Assembly (NCBI RefSeq): GCF_004006315.1
Contig: NZ_CP026530.1
Coordinates: forward strand, 1,354,501-1,418,500
Reading direction: 5' to 3'
Length of the DNA: 64,000 nucleotides
From: Nautilia sp. PV-1
Lineage (GTDB): Bacteria; Campylobacterota; Campylobacteria; Campylobacterales; Nautiliaceae
The notes beneath the pieces were generated by a model. That model searched no databases. It had not been told where the DNA came from and worked only from the letters and a program-made list of their open reading frames with translations. Positions within the stretch are counted from its first letter, which is position 1, and each line of letters opens with the position of its first letter. The position numbers were made by a program, and so were the translations under genes. Shown here in pieces: positions 11,701 to 19,175 of the stretch.

Positions 11701-12373
11701 AGCTGTCAATGTTGATATTTCCGTTTCCTTCCGCTAAAGCATCAATCCCGTAAGAGTAACCTGTAACATCTTGGTTGTTAATACTTCCATCCGATTTAAT
11801 ACTAATATTTCCGTCTTTTAGAGACTCACTTTTAATACCCACTGCATTGGCGTCTATTATTAAATTTTCAATGGAACCGCTGTTAACAATATTCGAATTA
11901 CCCGTATCAGTATCCAAAAGAGCCTTAATTCCTGTGCTATTTCCTTCATTGTTTCGGTTAGATATCGTTCCACCAGTATTTTCAACATTTACCGTCCCGT
12001 TTTGCGAACTTACAGAAATACCCACACTCGTTTTTGAATTATTGTCTTCCAGTAATAGATTTGTGTTAAGGATATTAATATCACTGTTGACATCAGTGTT
12101 GGTATAAATTCCGATAAAACCTTCTGAATTATTCTCACCTTCGATAATACCATCATTTCTAATATAACCGCTACTATTAGAATCGACAGCCTTTACCAAA
12201 GAAGTGTTATTATCAGAAATGATGATACTACCATTTCTTTCAACTAACAAACTGTCACTACCTGTTAAAACTACACCTGTTGTATTTGTGTCATCTATGA
12301 CGATTGTCTGAGCATAACTGGCGCTTATTATCAAAGAGGCAGCTACGCAGCTAAAGAAGATTTTTTTATTCAT
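2765..12373 (-). CDS. Giant autotransporter adhesin (type Va secretion)
   Basis: 3202 residues, about 15 percent of the window. Residues 1-21 form a Sec signal peptide (MNKKIFFSCVAASL, cleavage near SYA-Q). The passenger, about 25-2700, is built from roughly 30-35-residue imperfect units of the pattern G-N/D-I-x-I-x-N-S-G-x-I followed by N-x-x-G-x-A-x-G-I-x-A. This Asn/Ser/Gly/Ile-rich pattern is typical of a right-handed beta-helix. The passenger carries only one cysteine (TIEKCQKK) and few basic residues. The last 280 or so residues form the autotransporter beta-barrel, starting near YLWFKPFG and ending with the aromatic-terminal signature KFDWKF expected for BAM insertion. A TATAAT box and an AAGGAT ribosome site precede the start. 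A surface adhesin role is the family expectation; the ligand is unknown. Many long minus-strand-shadow frames exist on the plus strand because the repeat is codon-regular. Confidence 0.93.
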   Translation of the reverse strand: MNKKIFFSCVAASLIISASYAQTIVIDDTNTTGVVLTGSDSLLVERNGSIIISDNNTSLVKAVDSNSSGYIRNDGIIEGENNSEGFIGIYTNTDVNSDINILNTNLLLEDNNSKTSVGISVSSQNGTVNVENTGGTISNRNNEGNSTGIKALLDTDTGNSNIVNSGSIENLIIDANAVGIKSESLKDGNISIKSDGSINNQDVTGYSYGIDALAEGNGNINIDSSGVIKNSITDSNAIGINAASTGSGKISIDNSANIINSSNGGNVYSIKTVSSSGDINITTKGDLTTNEAAGKAFAIESYSKIGNILINSGSDINESNISNAARGINANVLSGNIGITNSGSMSFSDIGSDVYAIKADVNTSGNINIITSNSINIKNIDGKSYAIEASNLRDGDITVNSSSDITENNISDTAKGIDVYAVNGNINIISSGSINTTDINNSVYSIKAHVGEGDVYIKNTGSITDINSSEVNAIFAKTDNGGNLDLNSTGDISLENIAGSAYAVEFNTTGGNINIINSGSITENNISNAAKGINAYTQNGNLTIKNTGNTIKITDVNGTAYGIKADVENNGSINISSSTDAEIINTNNNNAYNIKTSTTNGNLTITNSGTMKIENVNYAGNIHATVTDGNISIQNSASISDSNVSTYVNAIIAKSSETGNVIVKNSGTINISNVLGASGDSSNIYATVNNRNINVENNASFTDTNISGSMNGIKAVSANAGNINIVNSGDMDMNNVYGAYDISANTNEDGNISINNSGNISNNNVIGNVNSIQANTLYGNIQITNSGSISDNNVSGYSNGINAKTLQANLDINNSGLISAVNIENNVTALNAYIKNGGNINIVNSGDIYAQNILGKSLGIEANTSSGNITITDTGSIQQSGVLKSATGIDAYVNKGDINISGGSVSSVDINGDVYAIKADVNTSGNIIINTNGDITGENIAGKAYGISANTSEGNISVVNSTSITENNVSDKVTGINVNIENGKDINVTNSGSIKISTAGNSVYGINANTDYNGSINITNSNTINISNVTGYNYDKAFVDAINTQTYGGNITVTNSNIINISDINISSSDHEHEGVYGIVSKYATYANIINKSAINETNITAERSTGLYANGSNKAYINNSGNITISGTSGFTEGISAYSDSNVSIHNSGIITLANGKKSDTAIYAYGNSETSNVNVEIKNEAAINEMNISSARGIYGGVYRGNLNIQNDGNITLSEIHKNASGINAYAQYGNLTIKNSGTISGADSNNTAGIDVNSNSADINITNNGIIKMSDLNGTYNSGIVASSQYGNISIKNTASITDINSSQFKAVSAVSYNQGNVNLLNEGNITLNNITGKASSLDVNISNGNIYLTNTADINSYNIGGTNKAVSAKIQKDGNITIVNNGNIKDINGTNNYSIFANTKNGNITITNTGSLDQENESVYGANIYADAGIAGNINIHNTGDLSGSNINGYATNILAFGKGDINIDNEGNLSENNGSHAGSIFVISTLRENNVNIKNTGILTIEKCQKKTLGIGAVSVNGDININNFGNMVFKDNNGTTSNIYVVGLHSSASSINAYINNDGNISNNVNNGNLIDINATVYRGNVTVLNSGNIVNQNIDGYSYGIFSKLHDGNISITNKGEISDTNITNLNKQIFATVDEGNVTIVNKAALNAEYIGETGGLILGTSGNAIQGSVSIDADVVTGNVNIINENNITNKLISGYTYGIRANVQEGNITISNSKNINMDYINSGSDSQYNISGIKAETDIGDINITNSGNMELNNSVGITRNIFTYSGSRRNVDINNTGNIVDVSNIGNVVAIDANSTKHILDSSSNAGNITVINSGTLRTQNIDGNFTGIYSAILEGNINIVNKGQISDNNVTYLSKNIFANAYEGNISVVNTGELDTEHITGGEGMQLVDTSSSGNEKLGSVSIDANLTNGNINIRNDANITAKYINGYVYGIRTNIEKDGNITVSNSKSINVDNVSLTPHINIVAIEANINNNGNVTISNSDIVNITDVTSYNGYNYIAGVHTLTEGNGSVTVTNSQNMTLSGIQGYTYGIFTYINGNGDVNIHTGSINETNISKDASGIISYSNFGDTNISNSSITQKDVGGRAYGIMAREDNGNVNISSGSIYENNISHGASGIMAFTHVGDINITNSSIIQNNVKGEVSGITADEKNGSIYISSSLISENNISDDATGIRTKTDNVDVNISIGSITQNNIENRAAGILAFSGGNISINGTLISENNVSEEANGIIADTGDADLNISIGSVIQKNIGSEATGISGTVHKGDINISIGSINESNISSDANGIVANVETNGSINISSQNIINENDINGDASGLNANITDYGNINVANSALVDITDINGSANAFKLTAYEGNITLTNTGNINENNITGKASAINAYIKDGNGIVNIINSGRISITDVKSAQDNMTLAAINAKSDEGNITIQNSNTINISNIDLNGTDSAVMGLLASSTYGNLTINNNNADINISGAKIGINIGAQTAGDVSIYNTGNLSESNTSEYAANIAVNNFARAGNIDVNNSGILTAYGNKGTASYGIDINAYEMNTSIINSGNINEFNNTKTFGIRAFVEADLNITNTASLNIYNNGDATAIYAYTKFRNGNIDINNTGNITLKDNNASTLIFAEAHHSGNVNVFNNADIGIINANAENSYGIVANTESGDINITNKGVIYGYNIDENKTVTAIKAYTADGNISLTNAGIIKAYTAFDVPDNQAVINNTKYIETTMINTPKSLFENSGMLYLHLANAQTAANSQRQVEVNDFKLLGSGVLKLDTKLIKNDGKIKAVTPIVHAANSITMSKGSTVSIWFTGNNNSVARQFYDEKGKITDILIADNNMSVNVKDIKIVDNSPVVNFKAVLDANGTALSLETVMEKHYTPEYTPGSALSSTSFSLQFMNIISNLIINRENNAKGLNSGDKVFTDKYLWFKPFGMNTKQSDTDGKNGYSANTYGFGMGVDGEYDMNKFAGLAFFYSHTKVDVNNVDQSNEVSGYDFVAYGSKPVIDYRSMFNYQVGIGLQKNHSERYVSVIGKTATADYVSKSFYVQGSLSRVYKLSDKLSAVPIISGTFRYAKTPGYTETGADLYNLTVESANHSQEVLSLSSNFNYRHDDSLKFTSNIGINYVYDNNKNGLNAYFQGDPSSVFYTTGIDNSTLGVGLNVGMIKHFKNNFTFDLYYNVNKNMNSLLNQSVTAKFDWKF

Positions 12374-12400
12374 AACAATATCCTTATATTAGATAAGAAC

Positions 12401-12406
12401 ATTATA
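12401..12406 (-). promoter_or_regulatory. -10 box of the giant autotransporter gene
   Basis: The minus strand reads TATAAT 28 bases before the ATG at 12373, in an AT-rich leader with an AAGGAT ribosome site 7 bases before the start. No good -35 box is visible, which is usual for sigma70 promoters in epsilonproteobacteria. Confidence 0.6.
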
Positions 12407-12452
12407 ACACTTTTTACTTAAAAAAAGAAAATTTAATATAATTTTAAGTTAT

Positions 12453-12857
12453 TTAAGTTATAAACTTTATTAATATATCCGCATGGTCAAAAACAAGTTT
12501 ATCCCAGGGAAGTTCCTCAAGTTTGACCACAAATGCCTCTTTTGCATCATCCCCGGCTTCGGGAAGGTCTTCTGCCCTGCATATAAAAACACAGCTTGCG
12601 GTATGAAGCCTGGGGTCTCTTTTCGGATCGGAAAAAACACCTAAAAGTTTTTCAATTTTTACATCAAGACCTATTTCTTCTTTCATTTCCCTGATCAAAG
12701 CATCTTCAACACTTTCCCCTCTGTCCACAAACCCTCCCGGTAATGCGTATCCTAAAGGCGGATTTTTTCTTTTTATAAGCACTATTCCCTCAAATTTGGG
12801 ATTAAATATTTTAACTATACCGTCTACTGTTAAATATGGAGTTTCAGGAGGCCACAT
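12453..12857 (-). CDS. Nudix hydrolase (ADP-ribose pyrophosphatase type)
   Basis: 134 residues, a single Nudix domain. The Nudix box G-x5-E-x7-RE-x2-EE-x-G-L is complete: Gly42, Glu48, Arg56-Glu57, Glu60-Glu61, Gly63. The preceding [11 protein letters not shown] and following [13 protein letters not shown] resemble small ADP-ribose or 8-oxo-dGTP pyrophosphatases. Such enzymes hydrolyse nucleoside diphosphates linked to another group, using Mg2+ held by the Nudix glutamates, in the cytoplasm. Substrate cannot be fixed from sequence. It follows the chemoreceptor gene on the same strand with a gap of about 65 bases that contains a TATAAT at 12923-12928 on the minus strand, so it may have its own promoter. 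Confidence 0.88.
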   Translation of the reverse strand: MWPPETPYLTVDGIVKIFNPKFEGIVLIKRKNPPLGYALPGGFVDRGESVEDALIREMKEEIGLDVKIEKLLGVFSDPKRDPRLHTASCVFICRAEDLPEAGDDAKEAFVVKLEELPWDKLVFDHADILIKFIT

Positions 12858-12923
12858 ATTTTTCCTTTTTTCAAGTCACAGAGTCTGGCATATTTACTTC
12901 AATTAATACAACCCAAAAAGGGA

Positions 12924-14909
12924 TTATATTTTAAACTGGCTGATTTCTTTAAGAAGTTTATCCGCAAGCTCTGCAATTGTTTGAATATTTTGATTATTTT
13001 CGAGAACGCTTTTTTTATTTTCATTTGACATTTTTTTAATATTCTCCATTTTTTCAATAAATTCCTGCATTATTTTTACAATAGCTTCAACTTTGTCCAC
13101 ATTATGCTGTACTTTTTCCACAACAACTTCCATTTCATTTGAAACATCGCCTATTTTAGCCTGAACTTCCTGAGTTTGATTAGTTACTAAATTTACATTT
13201 TCAATATTTTGATGCATTTCATCGTTTGCAGTATTGATAGACTGTACTATTACATTTATGGTCGCGTCAATTTCACCTAAACTTTTCTGTGTTCTTTCCG
13301 CAAGTTTTCTCACTTCATCCGCAACAACTGCAAACCCTCTTCCGTGTTCTCCGGCTCTGGCGGCTTCTATTGCGGCATTTAACGCAAGTAAATTAGTCTG
13401 GTCGGCTATTTCACTAATAACAGTCAATACATTTTTAACCTGTTCTGCATCCTGGGAAAGCTGCTGCAGTTTTAAAGCAAGATCGTTTTCGTTTTGAGCA
13501 TTCTGCTGAATATTTTCCATTGTTGAATCTATCAACTGCATAGCTTCTTTTAAACTTTCGTTTGCTATTAATATATTATTTTTGACTTCATTAGAAGTCT
13601 GCGATTCTTCTAAAAGATTATCTTTAAGTTCATCAGCTGTTTTAGCCGCTTCTGTTACGATTTCAGCTTCTTTTTGGATGTTTTCGTTTATTTTTCTAAA
13701 CGCATTTTTTAAATTGGTTGCAAATTTTTTATTTTCGTTTGAACTCATATAAGCGCTTGTCATTACATCGTGAAGTATTCCAAGGAACTCTTTAAGAGCC
13801 ATTCTGATTGTTCCGAATTCGTCTTTTTCATATATTCTGACTTCTAAAGATAGATCTTTATCTTTTGCGATTGTTAAAATAAGCCCTTTTAAACTTCTTA
13901 ACTGCATTTCAAGTTTTTTAACGCTCATATAACCGAATATGATCATAATGATGTTTATAAGTACTCCAATAACAGTCTGAAGTATATAATGGTCTTTTAT
14001 ATTGTTTAAATCTCTTAAAATAATATCGGAAATTCTGTCATCAATCTTTTTCAAAATATTTATTTTTTTTGTTATGGTTTTAAACCAGTACTCAGGGTCA
14101 ATATTAAAATGTCCTTCTTGAGCTTTTTGTAAAGCTATACTTCTCATTCGATCTACCTCTTTAAAAGAAGGATCCTTTATAAGCTGATAATACATTTTTT
14201 TCATTTCAGGTGAAGCGAATGTTAAAAAGTCGTCCAAATACGCATCCTGTTCTGAAATCAGTCTTATAAACTTCACAAACATTCCAGGTTTAAACTTATC
14301 AGCACTAAATGTGGCGCTAAGTATCGCTCTTTCTATACCAGATCTTTCTTTAGCTTTTAAAAAGCTGACATATGCGGCAAGATCCATTGCTATTCTTTCA
14401 TTCGGAGCAAGTCTGGAAGTTAAGCCTATAATTTTAAGAATAGTGGCGTTCATTTGCGTATACCATTTTACTTCGTCTTTCAGACTTATACTTAGAGTAT
14501 CAACTTTCTGTCTTATTTCAGGCAGCTGGCTTAAATACTGATTTAATTTGTTTACCTCTCTTTCTAGTTCACCGTCATATTTTTTAATATCTACGGTTTT
14601 CAATACTTTTTTATACTCTCTTATTTTTTCATCTGTAAGCTGTCTTTGTTTAGGTAATATTGTTTTGAATTTTTTACCTCTGCTTCCGATATAACCTGCA
14701 CTGGCCCCCCTTTCTTTTTGAGTTTCGTGAATAAGGGCGCTTAATGATTTACTAAGCATTACCAGTTCTCTCAATGCCGTTTTTTCTTTTTCTATCTGCA
14801 TTGAAGTCATTAAATCCCTAATATTGTAATAAGAAATCACCATTGTAGCCAATGCTATGATAATAATCATAGTGTTTCTTAAAGAAAGAGAGTAAAAAAT
14901 CTTCTTCAT
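12924..14909 (-). CDS. Methyl-accepting chemotaxis protein with NIT sensor domain
   Basis: 661 residues from the ATG at 14909. A GTG six bases earlier is in frame, but it sits inside the AAGGGTG ribosome site. An N-terminal membrane helix (about 10-28) is followed by a periplasmic region (about 45-300) with the [17 protein letters not shown] signature of the NIT (nitrate/nitrite-sensing) helical domain. A second membrane helix lies at about 310-330, then a HAMP-like linker and the MCP signalling domain. The hairpin tip is intact ([20 protein letters not shown], then [17 protein letters not shown]). It should relay ligand state to CheA/CheW and steer flagellar motility. Nitrate or nitrite as ligand is the family expectation and is attractive because Nautiliales respire nitrate, but it is not shown here. 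Confidence 0.92.
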   Translation of the reverse strand: MKKIFYSLSLRNTMIIIIALATMVISYYNIRDLMTSMQIEKEKTALRELVMLSKSLSALIHETQKERGASAGYIGSRGKKFKTILPKQRQLTDEKIREYKKVLKTVDIKKYDGELEREVNKLNQYLSQLPEIRQKVDTLSISLKDEVKWYTQMNATILKIIGLTSRLAPNERIAMDLAAYVSFLKAKERSGIERAILSATFSADKFKPGMFVKFIRLISEQDAYLDDFLTFASPEMKKMYYQLIKDPSFKEVDRMRSIALQKAQEGHFNIDPEYWFKTITKKINILKKIDDRISDIILRDLNNIKDHYILQTVIGVLINIIMIIFGYMSVKKLEMQLRSLKGLILTIAKDKDLSLEVRIYEKDEFGTIRMALKEFLGILHDVMTSAYMSSNENKKFATNLKNAFRKINENIQKEAEIVTEAAKTADELKDNLLEESQTSNEVKNNILIANESLKEAMQLIDSTMENIQQNAQNENDLALKLQQLSQDAEQVKNVLTVISEIADQTNLLALNAAIEAARAGEHGRGFAVVADEVRKLAERTQKSLGEIDATINVIVQSINTANDEMHQNIENVNLVTNQTQEVQAKIGDVSNEMEVVVEKVQHNVDKVEAIVKIMQEFIEKMENIKKMSNENKKSVLENNQNIQTIAELADKLLKEISQFKI

Positions 14910-14929
14910 CTTCACCCTTTTTTTTCTTT

Positions 14930-14935
14930 ATTATA
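14930..14935 (-). promoter_or_regulatory. -10 box of the NIT chemoreceptor gene
   Basis: The minus strand reads TATAAT 21 bases before the ATG at 14909. It lies in the divergent promoter region shared with the peroxiredoxin gene. No convincing -35 box accompanies it. Confidence 0.5.
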
Positions 14936-14974
14936 TCACTTAAATGTCACTTTTTAAAAGCTATGACGTTTTTT

Positions 14975-15003
14975 TTGACAAATTTATAAAATATCACTAA
15001 AAT
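14975..15003 (+). promoter_or_regulatory. Sigma70 promoter of the peroxiredoxin gene
   Basis: A perfect -35 TTGACA at 14975-14980, a 17-base spacer and TAAAAT at 14998-15003 form a near-consensus promoter. The ATG follows at 15032 after an AAAAGGAG ribosome site. A full -35 box is uncommon among the other promoters of this window. Confidence 0.65.
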
Positions 15004-15031
15004 AAAGTAAAATTAATGTAAAAGGAGCATA

Positions 15032-15487
15032 ATGAAAGCATATGAGTTTTGTTTACCCAATCAGGACAACGTTGAAATATGTCTTAGGGATCTAAAAGGA
15101 AAATGGATAGTTTTATATTTTTATCCAAAAGACAATACACCAGGTTGTACAACTGAAGCAAAAGAATTCAGCGAACTTTTGGACGAATTTGAAAAACTTG
15201 GCGCAATTGTAATAGGAATAAGCCCGGACAGTCCGAAAAGACACTGTAACTTTATCGAAAAACACAACCTAAGCATTACGCTTTTATGCGATGAGGATAA
15301 AGAAGTATTAAAAGCCTACGGAGCATGGGGCAAAAAGAAAATGTACGGAAAAGAATATGAAGGAGTTATCAGATCGACTTTTATCATAAACCCTGAAGGA
15401 GAAATTGTAAAAGAATATAAAAAAGTAAAAGCCAAAGGTCACGCGGCAAAAGTTTTGGAAGATTTAAAAGAGCTTATTAACGCTTAA
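15032..15487 (+). CDS. bcp: Bcp/PrxQ-type thioredoxin-dependent peroxiredoxin
   Basis: 151 residues, the usual length of bacterioferritin-comigratory-protein peroxiredoxins, which reduce hydrogen peroxide and organic peroxides in the cytoplasm. The peroxidatic cysteine is Cys39 in DNTPGCTTEAKEF, with the fold's FYPKDNTPG loop upstream. The resolving cysteine found five residues later in E. coli Bcp is Lys44 here. Other cysteines are Cys7, Cys17, Cys72 and Cys86. Cys72 is 33 residues after the peroxidatic one, close to the alpha3 position used by some PrxQ proteins, so it is the best candidate resolver. It is monocistronic with a strong promoter, transcribed away from the chemoreceptor. Confidence 0.92.
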   Translation: MKAYEFCLPNQDNVEICLRDLKGKWIVLYFYPKDNTPGCTTEAKEFSELLDEFEKLGAIVIGISPDSPKRHCNFIEKHNLSITLLCDEDKEVLKAYGAWGKKKMYGKEYEGVIRSTFIINPEGEIVKEYKKVKAKGHAAKVLEDLKELINA

Positions 15488-15647
15488 ACTCCCTCTTCCA
15501 ACTTAGTCAACCCAAATTAATCTTAACTAATTTCAAACTTTAATAACTTAACCATTAATAACTAATATACTAATATACCAATATACAAATAACTAATTAA
15601 CCTTATCCCTCACAACTTCACTACTTATCAACTTCACAGCTAATTTT
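15488..15647. other. AT-rich convergent intergenic region
   Basis: This 160-base gap between the peroxiredoxin and smpB 3' ends holds no ORF or RNA gene that I can see. It is rich in ACTAAT/AACTTA words and contains a short 8-base tandem repeat. Similar low-complexity text occurs at 18002-18060 and 22990-23035. Confidence 0.6.
15561..15592. repeat. 8-base tandem repeat, about four units
   Basis: Units ACTAATAT, ACTAATAT, ACCAATAT and ACAAATAA follow each other without gaps between the convergent peroxiredoxin and smpB genes. The first two are identical. It is noncoding and could vary in copy number by slippage. Confidence 0.6.
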
Positions 15648-16103
15648 TTAAAACCCGTATCTCTTCATAGCGCTTGCGGCTTCTTTTTTAAGTTCTTTTT
15701 CTTTCATTACTCTGCGTTTATCATGAAGCTTTCTACCCTTGGCCACTGCAATTTCAAGCTTGGCGCGGTTACGGTTATTAAAATATATTCTTAAAGGTAC
15801 AAGGGTATAGCCTTTTTCGCTGGTATATCCTGCAAGCTTAGCTATTTCGCTTTTATGAAGCAGAAGTTTTCTCGGTCTTTTTTCGTCATGTCTGTAAGCT
15901 TTATATGTGGTGTCAAGATTGCTTATATGCCCCTGAAGCCACCAGACTTCACCGTCTTTTATTCTTACGTATGAATCCTTAAGATTTACCCTGCCCTGGC
16001 GGAGAGCCTTAACTTCGCTTCCTTTTAGTTCTATTCCGGCTTCGTATTTATCATATATATCATAATCATGATAAGCTTTTCTGTTTGTAGCAACGACCTT
16101 CAT
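15648..16103 (-). CDS. smpB: SsrA-binding protein
   Basis: 151 residues, the standard SmpB length. The protein binds tmRNA and guides it to stalled ribosomes in trans-translation. Recognisable stretches are the N-terminal [20 protein letters not shown], the [21 protein letters not shown] core and the C-terminal tail [20 protein letters not shown] that enters the mRNA path. It lies 31 bases downstream of proB on the same strand and is probably the last gene of the rplU-rpmA-obg-proB-smpB unit. Confidence 0.97.
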   Translation of the reverse strand: MKVVATNRKAYHDYDIYDKYEAGIELKGSEVKALRQGRVNLKDSYVRIKDGEVWWLQGHISNLDTTYKAYRHDEKRPRKLLLHKSEIAKLAGYTSEKGYTLVPLRIYFNNRNRAKLEIAVAKGRKLHDKRRVMKEKELKKEAASAMKRYGF

Positions 16104-16134
16104 ACAATACCTCCCAACTTTACACTTTTAATTT

Positions 16135-16893
16135 TTACTTTTCTCCCATAAAGAGCGTTCCGCCTTTATGTTCACCTTTAATAAACGATTTTACATCGTC
16201 TAAATTAAATCCGCTTGCAAGAAACATAGATTTTCCTCTGTCCATTAAAAATTTCGCGGCTTTTAGTTTGGTAACTATTCCGCCGGTTGCAAATTTATCA
16301 TTTGGATTACATTCCTGTTTAAGCCACTCGTCTTTTATTTCTTTTACAACTTTTAAAGGCTTCGCGCTTTTGTTCGTTTTCGGATTATCGGTATAAAAGG
16401 CGTCTATATCGCTTAAGATAAAAAGCATATCAGCATTAAAATAATAAGTAACATAAGCGCTCAGTTGGTCATTGTCTCCGAATAATATCTCCTCAACGGA
16501 AACTGAATCGTTTTCATTTATAATCGGAATCACTTTATTTTCAAGTAAAACATTGATCATTTTTTTAGCATTCTCTGTTCTTTTCCTGCTGTCAAAATCG
16601 GCAGCCGTAACCAAAACCTGAGCAACAGTCACATCGTATTTGTGAAATCTTTCTTTATACTCTTTCATTAAAAGCGGCTGTCCGATTGCTGCAAGGGCCT
16701 GTTTGTTTTCCAGTTTACTTTTATCAAGCGGACACCTGGTATATCCGGCTCCTACCGCCCCGCTGCTTACCAGCAAAACTTCATATTTTTTATTAAGTTC
16801 ACTTAAAAGCTCTACGATTTCATCTATTCTTTTACTTAAATGCCCGTCTTCGTATAATGTAGCCGTTCCGACTTTAAAAACCAGTCTCTTCAT
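16135..16893 (-). CDS. proB: Glutamate 5-kinase without PUA domain
   Basis: About 252 residues from the internal ATG at 16893 ([14 protein letters not shown]). That start has a purine-rich AAAAGAAAAG stretch before it, whereas the longer ATG at 16926 has no ribosome site and would overlap obg by 53 bases. The enzyme phosphorylates L-glutamate with ATP, the first step of proline synthesis. Amino-acid-kinase motifs are visible: KVGTA at the N-terminus, [33 protein letters not shown] and [14 protein letters not shown]. coli ProB is about 367 residues with a C-terminal PUA domain; that domain is absent here, as in other epsilonproteobacteria. The gene overlaps the 3' end of obg. Confidence 0.93.
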   Translation of the reverse strand: MKRLVFKVGTATLYEDGHLSKRIDEIVELLSELNKKYEVLLVSSGAVGAGYTRCPLDKSKLENKQALAAIGQPLLMKEYKERFHKYDVTVAQVLVTAADFDSRKRTENAKKMINVLLENKVIPIINENDSVSVEEILFGDNDQLSAYVTYYFNADMLFILSDIDAFYTDNPKTNKSAKPLKVVKEIKDEWLKQECNPNDKFATGGIVTKLKAAKFLMDRGKSMFLASGFNLDDVKSFIKGEHKGGTLFMGEK

Positions 16894-17947
16894 TTTCTTT
16901 TCTTTTACTTTTTTCAATAAGATCATATAAAGCGAATTTAAGCGCCTCTATGTTAATATTTGCGACTGAACTGATAGGTAAAACAAATGTTTTATCATCA
17001 AAATGGCAAGGATATTCCGGATTTGCTTTATACTTAGGTTCGCTTTTTTCAATACCGAGTTTGTCAAAAAACTCTTCTATTTTTTCAGTATCCACACTGT
17101 CACATTTAGTAAGAGCAATGGCATAATCCCTGCTTGCCAATTTTTCACTGTATTCTTTAAGCTCTTTTTGCAATGTTTTAAATTGATATACTGGATCTCT
17201 GAATGAAGCCATATCTATCATATAAAGAATTGTCGAAGTTCTTTCTATATGTTTTAAAAACTCTATTCCAAGACCTTTTCCTTCATGAGCACCCTCAATA
17301 ATTCCGGGAATATCTGCCATTACAAAACTTCTGTATTCATCAACTCTTACTACGCCCAGTTTAGGTGTTAATGTTGTAAATTCATAATTTGCAATTTCAG
17401 GTTTTGCATTGCTAAGAATACTTATCAAAGTTGATTTTCCGGCATTAGGAAATCCTACAAGCCCTACATCGGCTATTAGCTTAAGTTCCAGTACAATTTC
17501 CAGTTCTTTACCCTCTTCTCCTGGCTGAGCGTATCTTGGAGTCTGGTTTCTCGGACCTCTAAAATGCCAGTTTCCAAGTCCTCCCCTGCCACCTTCAAGT
17601 AAAATTTTTCTTTCACCGTGTTCTTTCATATCCAAAAGCACTTCGCCTGTCTCTGCGTCTTTAATAAGTGTTCCTGGCGGTACTTTAAGTACTAAATCTT
17701 CACCGTTTGCACCGTGTTTTTTTCTTCCCTCTCCAGGTCTTCCGTTTTTAGCTTTTAAAAGCTTTCTTCCTTTATAATGAGAAAGAGTATGGGTGTTATT
17801 GTCACATTCAATAATAACATCTCCGCCTTTTCCGCCGTCTCCGCCGTCAGGTCCGCCTTTTACTACAAACTTCTCACGTCTGAAACTTACACAGCCCTGA
17901 CCGCCTTTGCCTGATTTTACTTTTAGTTTAATATTATCTACAAACAT
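16874..17947 (-). CDS. obg: Obg/CgtA ribosome-assembly GTPase
   Basis: 357 residues. The N-terminal glycine-rich Obg fold is clear ([29 protein letters not shown]). The GTPase domain has G1 GFPNAGKST, the switch region [11 protein letters not shown]3 [10 protein letters not shown] and G4 TKCD. A C-terminal extension of about 60 residues follows. The protein acts in late assembly of the 50S subunit and in stress control. It lies downstream of rplU-rpmA, a classic arrangement, separated by 141 bases of AT-rich sequence, and it overlaps proB. Confidence 0.97.
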   Translation of the reverse strand: MFVDNIKLKVKSGKGGQGCVSFRREKFVVKGGPDGGDGGKGGDVIIECDNNTHTLSHYKGRKLLKAKNGRPGEGRKKHGANGEDLVLKVPPGTLIKDAETGEVLLDMKEHGERKILLEGGRGGLGNWHFRGPRNQTPRYAQPGEEGKELEIVLELKLIADVGLVGFPNAGKSTLISILSNAKPEIANYEFTTLTPKLGVVRVDEYRSFVMADIPGIIEGAHEGKGLGIEFLKHIERTSTILYMIDMASFRDPVYQFKTLQKELKEYSEKLASRDYAIALTKCDSVDTEKIEEFFDKLGIEKSEPKYKANPEYPCHFDDKTFVLPISSVANINIEALKFALYDLIEKSKRKENEETGF

Positions 17948-18088
17948 TTATTTCCTTTTACAATGGATAATAGGTAATGATTATTAATATACACTGTATA
18001 TTTTCAACTGCTAATAATTAACTACTAGCCATTAACTAATTATGAATTTTATCAAATTATGAATTAAAATGAGGGGAAAAAGAGAGAA

Positions 18089-18352
18089 TTAGTTGTTTTC
18101 GATCGGATATACTGAAACTTTTTTTCTTTGTTTGTCTTTAATTTCGAATTTTACGTATCCGTCAATTAAAGCATATATAGTATGATCTTTTCCTAGTCCA
18201 ACGTTATTACCAGGGTGAACTTTTGTTCCTCTTTGTCTGATAATAATATTACCTGCTCTTACGAACTCTCCTCCGAATTTTTTAACGCCAAGTCTTCTAC
18301 CAGCAGAATCTCTGTTGTTCTGAGTTGACCCTTGTCCTTTTTTATGTGCCAT
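18089..18352 (-). CDS. rpmA: Ribosomal protein L27
   Basis: 87 residues, beginning [19 protein letters not shown], which matches the L27 N-terminus that reaches the peptidyl transferase centre. This start has no extra N-terminal extension requiring protease removal, unlike the Firmicutes form. The core [20 protein letters not shown] is conserved. It follows rplU with a 14-base gap and a GGAG ribosome site. Confidence 0.98.
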   Translation of the reverse strand: MAHKKGQGSTQNNRDSAGRRLGVKKFGGEFVRAGNIIIRQRGTKVHPGNNVGLGKDHTIYALIDGYVKFEIKDKQRKKVSVYPIENN

Positions 18353-18366
18353 GGAATCTCCTTAAA

Positions 18367-18678
18367 TTAAGCTACGATTTCTTTAATTACTACTCTAGTG
18401 AAGTCTCTTCTGAAACCTCTTTTTCTTCTAGAATCTTTTCTTCTTCTTTTTTTGAAAATAATAACTTTTTTTCCTCTTCCGTTATTAATTACTTCAGCTA
18501 CTACTTTAGCACCTTCTACAAGAGGCGCACCGATTTTAGTATCATCACCTTTTACTAATAAAACTTCATTTAATTCTATACTTGATTTAGGCTCAGCACC
18601 TTCAATTCTATCAAGTTCTAATACGTCTCCAACGCTTACTTTATATTGTTTTCCGCCATGTTTAATAACTGCATACAT
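18367..18678 (-). CDS. rplU: Ribosomal protein L21
   Basis: 103 residues, the standard L21 length, starting [18 protein letters not shown] and containing the [13 protein letters not shown] basic stretch that binds 23S rRNA. It heads the rplU-rpmA-obg-proB-smpB cluster. The 84-base leader between ridA and rplU holds a TATAGT box (minus strand, 18718-18723) and an inverted repeat that is echoed in front of rplM. Confidence 0.98.
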   Translation of the reverse strand: MYAVIKHGGKQYKVSVGDVLELDRIEGAEPKSSIELNEVLLVKGDDTKIGAPLVEGAKVVAEVINNGRGKKVIIFKKRRRKDSRRKRGFRRDFTRVVIKEIVA

Positions 18679-18735
18679 TTCTTTAACCCTTTATTGGTTT
18701 TTTAGGATGAAATATTAACTATATTTCCTTAAACT

Positions 18736-18763
18736 AAACTTAAATTAAGAAAAGTTTAAGTTT
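18736..18763. repeat. Inverted repeat between ridA and rplU
   Basis: AAACTTAAA at 18736-18744 pairs with TTTAAGTTT at 18755-18763, with a 10-base loop containing TTAAG. It sits just after the ridA stop and 58-85 bases before rplU. A close relative lies before rplM. It could be a weak terminator or a leader element; the tract after the stem is not a clean T-run. Confidence 0.5.
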
Positions 18764-19134
18764 TATTCCACGAATGCAACGCATTCAATTTCAACTTTAG
18801 CACCTTTTGGCAACTCTTTTACAGCAACGGTGCTTCTTGCAGGTTTGTGAGTGAAATATTCTCCGTAAACTTCGTTAACAGCCGTAAAATTATTAATATC
18901 GTCTAAAAATATTGTTGTTTTTACTACATTTTCCAGTTTTGCACCGGCAGCTTCCAAAACAGCTTTTAAATTTTCACACACCTGTTTCGTCTGTGTTTTA
19001 ACATCAACATCCAAAAAATCGCCTTGAGGAGTCAGAGCAATCTGTCCGGATGTATAAATAAAATTGCCTACTTTAATAGCTTGTGAATACGGCCCGATTG
19101 CTTCAGGAGCGTTTTTAGTAAATATTTTTTGCAT
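18763..19134 (-). CDS. ridA: RidA family enamine/imine deaminase
   Basis: 123 residues, a complete YjgF/YER057c/UK114 family protein. Conserved stretches include [35 protein letters not shown] and the active-site arginine in KPARSTVAV. The family hydrolyses reactive enamines and imines made by PLP enzymes such as threonine dehydratase, protecting PLP-dependent metabolism. It has an AGGAGAAG ribosome site and its own TATAAT box just upstream. Confidence 0.94.
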   Translation of the reverse strand: MQKIFTKNAPEAIGPYSQAIKVGNFIYTSGQIALTPQGDFLDVDVKTQTKQVCENLKAVLEAAGAKLENVVKTTIFLDDINNFTAVNEVYGEYFTHKPARSTVAVKELPKGAKVEIECVAFVE

Positions 19135-19153
19135 GTCTTCTCCTTTTTGCGAA

Positions 19154-19159
19154 ATTATA
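19154..19159 (-). promoter_or_regulatory. -10 box of ridA
   Basis: The minus strand reads TATAAT 20 bases before the ridA ATG, within the 41-base gap after the patatin gene. This implies a very short leader. Confidence 0.5.
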
Positions 19160-19175
19160 ACAAAATGAAACTGAG

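Noticed and set aside
10047-11753. Long plus-strand open frames (153, 145 and 207 residues) opposite the autotransporter gene
   Set aside because: They are shadows of the codon-regular repeat: hydrophobic, Leu/Ile/Phe/Pro-rich products with no ribosome sites or family features, mirrored along the whole 9.6-kb gene.
2765-12373. CRISPR-like or satellite repeat array
   Set aside because: The periodicity is a protein-level imperfect repeat within one intact reading frame; units differ in sequence and length and there are no constant direct repeats with unique spacers.
15488-15647. A small RNA or tRNA in the smpB-peroxiredoxin gap
   Set aside because: No cloverleaf, no stable GC-containing stem and no promoter-terminator pair could be seen; the sequence is low-complexity.
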